Part shown: positions 61,616-64,000 of the stretch, piece after piece | Layout: every line of letters begins with the position of its first letter | Position numbering within the stretch: the first letter of the stretch is position 1 | Assembly (NCBI GenBank): GCA_004791255.1 | Contig: SRUQ01000003.1 | Coordinates: 334,623 to 398,622 of the forward strand | Direction: 5' to 3' | Origin: a bacterium M00.F.Ca.ET.205.01.1.1 | GTDB taxonomy: Bacteria > Pseudomonadota > Alphaproteobacteria > Rhizobiales > Rhizobiaceae | DNA length: 64,000 bases | Program-made: the position numbers and the translations under genes | The notes under the pieces: model-generated | Told to the model about the DNA's origin: nothing | Database searches by the model: none | The model's input: the letters and a program-made list of their open reading frames with translations, nothing else

Positions 61616-62839
61616 CTATTTTTGCCTGAGCCATTTGAGCACTTCCATGCTCGGATACCCATCCTGGGTCAAGCCGACCTTTGCCTGATACGCCATGATG
61701 GCTGTTTTCGAGCCGTCACCAATCTTGCCGTCGAATTTGCCATCATAAAGGCCATGCTGGGAAAGGCGCTTCTGCAATTCCTGCCTTTCCTCGAAGCTCA
61801 GCTTGGTGAAGGGCCGTTTCCAGTCCTGTACCAGACCGGTGGAACCGGCGATCTCGTCGGCAAGCAGGCCGACGGCCAGTGCGTATTTGTCGGCATTGTT
61901 GTAGGCCTTGATGACCGAGAAATTCCGGATCATCAGGAAGGCCGGGCCACCACGGCCATCCGGCACCTTCAGCGTCGCCTTGTCCGTCAGGGTCCTGAAC
62001 GGCTTGCCATTGGCCCTGGCCACGCCGAGCGCCTGCCATTGCGCCAGCGTCTTGGCGCCGCCGGGCAGCTTGCCGGCAGGCAGCGCGACCTCGTAGCCCC
62101 AGGTCTTGCCTGCCTGCCAGCCATTCTTCTTCAACAGGTTGGCAGATGTCGCCAGCGCATCGGGAATGGAAGTCCAGATGTCGCGCTTGCCGTTGCCGTC
62201 CATGTCGACGGCATAGTGCTGGTAGCTGGTGGGGATGAACTGGGTCTGGCCCATGGCGCCGGCCCAGGAGCCCATCAGGTGGCTTTCGTCGATATCGCCG
62301 GTCTGCAGGATCTTCAACGCGGCGACCAATTGCGTGCGGGCATATTTCGAGCGGTTCGGATCACCATAGCCCAAAGTCGCCAGCGAGCGGATGACGTTGC
62401 GCATGATGTCGTCGCGCTTGAGGATTTCGCCGTAGTTGGATTCCATCGACCAGATGGCGAGCAGGACGTTGCGGTCGACGCCGAACCTGGCCTCGATCTT
62501 GTCCAGCCAGGGCTTCCATTTCCTGGCCATCTGCTGGCCGACGGCGACGGACTGGTCGTGAACGCGGTTGTCGAAATAATCCCAGGCGGGCGCGGTGAAT
62601 TCAGGCTGCGTACGCGCCTTTTCCAGCACCACCGGGTCGGGCTCGTTGATGCCGCGGAAAGCCTGGTCGTAGACGGCGCCGGAAACGCCGCCCGCCACGG
62701 CGGTGGCGCGGAAACCGGCGACCCATTGCCGGAAACCCGCATCGGCGAAGGCCGGGCCGGCAGGCATCATCAGAGCAAGCGAGAGGCTGGCCGCCGTCAT
62801 GACGCTGGTAAAACGTTTTGCGGCATTGCGAACGGACAT
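61616..62839 (-). CDS. lytic murein transglycosylase, MltB family
   Basis: 407 residues: signal peptide (cleaved near residue 32, PAFA-DA), an SLT-like catalytic domain with Glu133 in WSMESNYG, SWAGAMGQTQFIPTSY as the conserved glycan-binding loop, and a C-terminal peptidoglycan-binding domain (about 345-407, LSQHGLYDGKFDGKIG). It cuts the glycan strand to 1,6-anhydromuropeptides. GGAGGAAAAG precedes the ATG at 62839. No lipobox is seen, so it is soluble in the periplasm. Confidence 0.93.
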   Translation of the reverse strand: MSVRNAAKRFTSVMTAASLSLALMMPAGPAFADAGFRQWVAGFRATAVAGGVSGAVYDQAFRGINEPDPVVLEKARTQPEFTAPAWDYFDNRVHDQSVAVGQQMARKWKPWLDKIEARFGVDRNVLLAIWSMESNYGEILKRDDIMRNVIRSLATLGYGDPNRSKYARTQLVAALKILQTGDIDESHLMGSWAGAMGQTQFIPTSYQHYAVDMDGNGKRDIWTSIPDALATSANLLKKNGWQAGKTWGYEVALPAGKLPGGAKTLAQWQALGVARANGKPFRTLTDKATLKVPDGRGGPAFLMIRNFSVIKAYNNADKYALAVGLLADEIAGSTGLVQDWKRPFTKLSFEERQELQKRLSQHGLYDGKFDGKIGDGSKTAIMAYQAKVGLTQDGYPSMEVLKWLRQK

Positions 62840-63047
62840 CTTTTCCTCCTTCTTTGTCTCAGGAAAGACCATTCATCGCCGAACCAGGTTAGGAATTAGT
62901 TTACCATAGGTGCCACCGGGAACGAAAAGACGCCTCGATGCTTTACCGGTGGAAGTTTTCCCCAGTCGCCCGATAATCCTCAATTCCGGCGTGAAAATGT
63001 CGCGAGACAGGGATTGCGGAGCCGGCCAGCAAACGGATAATTGACGC

Positions 63048-63953
63048 ATGAAGAGAGTTCGCAAAGCAGTTTTCCCGGTCGCCGGTCTCGGCACGCGGTT
63101 CCTCCCGGCCACCAAGGCCATCCCCAAGGAAATGCTGACCGTCGTCGACCGGCCGGTCATCCAGTATGTGGTCGATGAGGCGCGCGATGCCGGTATCGAG
63201 CATTTCATCTTCGTCACTGGCCGCAACAAGGCTGTTATCGAGGACCATTTCGACGTCCAGTTCGAGCTCTATGACACGCTCGCCCAACGCGGCAAGGACG
63301 ACCAGCTCGCCCGCCTGCAGCGGCTGCAGCCGGCGCCCGGGCAGACCAGCTTTACCCGCCAGCAGGTGCCGATGGGGCTTGGCCATGCCGTCTGGTGCGC
63401 GCGAGAACTGGTCGGCGACGAGCCGTTCGCGCTTCTGCTGCCCGACATGATCATGCAGTCGGAAAAGAGCTGCATGAAGGACATGGTCGAGCTCTACCAG
63501 GAAACCGGCAACAACATCATCGCCGTGCAGGAATGCGATCCGGCCGAGACCCATAAATACGGCATCGTCGGCCGCGGCGAGGACACGCATCACGGCTTCC
63601 GCATCACCGAGATGGTGGAGAAACCTAAGACCGGAACGGCGCCGTCCAACCTCTACATCAACGGCCGCTACATCCTGCAGCCCGAGATCTTCAGGATCCT
63701 CGAAAGCCAGGAGAAGGGCGCCGGCAACGAGATCCAGCTCACCGACGCCATGCTGAAGCTGGAGAAGCAGCAGTCGTTCTACGGCTACCACTATCAGGGC
63801 CGTACCTTCGATTGCGGATCGCCGGAGGGTTTCGTCGAAGCCAATGTCGCCTTCGCGCTGTGGCGCAACGACATGAACCAGAGCATGACCGGCGTCATCC
63901 GTACGCTGCTCGACGAGATGAAGCCGTCGGAGCAGCGCGGCGCGGTGTTTTAG
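63048..63953 (+). CDS. galU: UTP-glucose-1-phosphate uridylyltransferase
   Basis: 301 residues. The nucleotide-binding loop [17 protein letters not shown] is at 13-29, followed by [13 protein letters not shown], and near the end the [13 protein letters not shown] block of GalU. It makes UDP-glucose for exopolysaccharide, glucans and lipopolysaccharide. Monocistronic in the window; the last 47 nt contain no further start. Confidence 0.96.
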   Translation: MKRVRKAVFPVAGLGTRFLPATKAIPKEMLTVVDRPVIQYVVDEARDAGIEHFIFVTGRNKAVIEDHFDVQFELYDTLAQRGKDDQLARLQRLQPAPGQTSFTRQQVPMGLGHAVWCARELVGDEPFALLLPDMIMQSEKSCMKDMVELYQETGNNIIAVQECDPAETHKYGIVGRGEDTHHGFRITEMVEKPKTGTAPSNLYINGRYILQPEIFRILESQEKGAGNEIQLTDAMLKLEKQQSFYGYHYQGRTFDCGSPEGFVEANVAFALWRNDMNQSMTGVIRTLLDEMKPSEQRGAVF

Positions 63954-64000
63954 GTGGGCGAGCATCCTTCGGCGAAGCAGGAGCGCAGCGGCGTCGCGGA

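Overview
The window is GC-rich chromosomal DNA of a Rhizobiales alphaproteobacterium, most likely Mesorhizobium or a close relative. I base this on a CpdR of the rhizobial type next to a second N-formylglutamate amidohydrolase and hisN, a ROSE-type thermometer before a small heat-shock gene, DUF1127, RIME-like intergenic palindromes, and a dense load of ABC transporters and GMC/SDR oxidoreductases. There is no rRNA, CRISPR array or intact mobile element. The species assignment is inference from gene content, not a database result.

Layout. 0-3.5 kb: acyl-CoA and oxidoreductase genes (MaoC, SDR, acyl-CoA dehydrogenase, MDR reductase). 3.7-7.05 kb: a tightly overlapping membrane glycosylation operon (GT87-like, GT2, ChbG-type deacetylase, GtrA). 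7.1-19.1 kb: an amine-utilisation region with an RpiR regulator, N-formylglutamate amidohydrolase-like enzyme, APC permease, glutamine-synthetase-like ligase, a 120-aa unknown, aldehyde dehydrogenase, iron alcohol dehydrogenase and a PotABCD-like ABC transporter. The enzymes fit an ATP-driven gamma-glutamylation route for an amino alcohol. 19.1-23.4 kb: a decayed glutathione S-transferase, a Na+/H+ antiporter, an EEP-fold hydrolase, a DMT transporter and a Dabb protein.

23.4-39.2 kb holds a large minus-strand catabolic operon: LacI regulator, Gfo/Idh/MocA dehydrogenase, CoA-transferase, enoyl-CoA hydratase, aldehyde dehydrogenase, sugar ABC transporter, GMC, SDR and GMC. It is divergent from a DUF993 aldolase-like gene. 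Two copies of one palindrome flank the divergent promoters, so the whole set is probably one regulon for an unidentified sugar-like compound with an acyl-CoA branch.

39.2-46.3 kb is a mixed region: an ankyrin-cytochrome c fusion, an integrase remnant beside tRNA-Val(GAC), cpdR, a second N-formylglutamate amidohydrolase, a strong small-RNA candidate at 42.8 kb, hisN, an AraC regulator, a DUF1127/Cys-rich dicistron and a lysophospholipase-like hydrolase. 46.7-52.3 kb: Hsp20 with a sigma32-like promoter and RNA thermometer, then a compact Csu-type (spore coat U) chaperone-usher pilus locus. 52.4-64 kb: threonine aldolase, gltB-gltD, a degenerate SGNH (DUF459) protein, an MltB-type lytic transglycosylase and galU.

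The best candidates for undescribed biology are the DUF993/CoA regulon with its paired operators, the 42.8-kb small RNA with a palindrome inside its promoter spacer, the ankyrin-cytochrome fusion, and the gamma-glutamyl amino-alcohol cluster.
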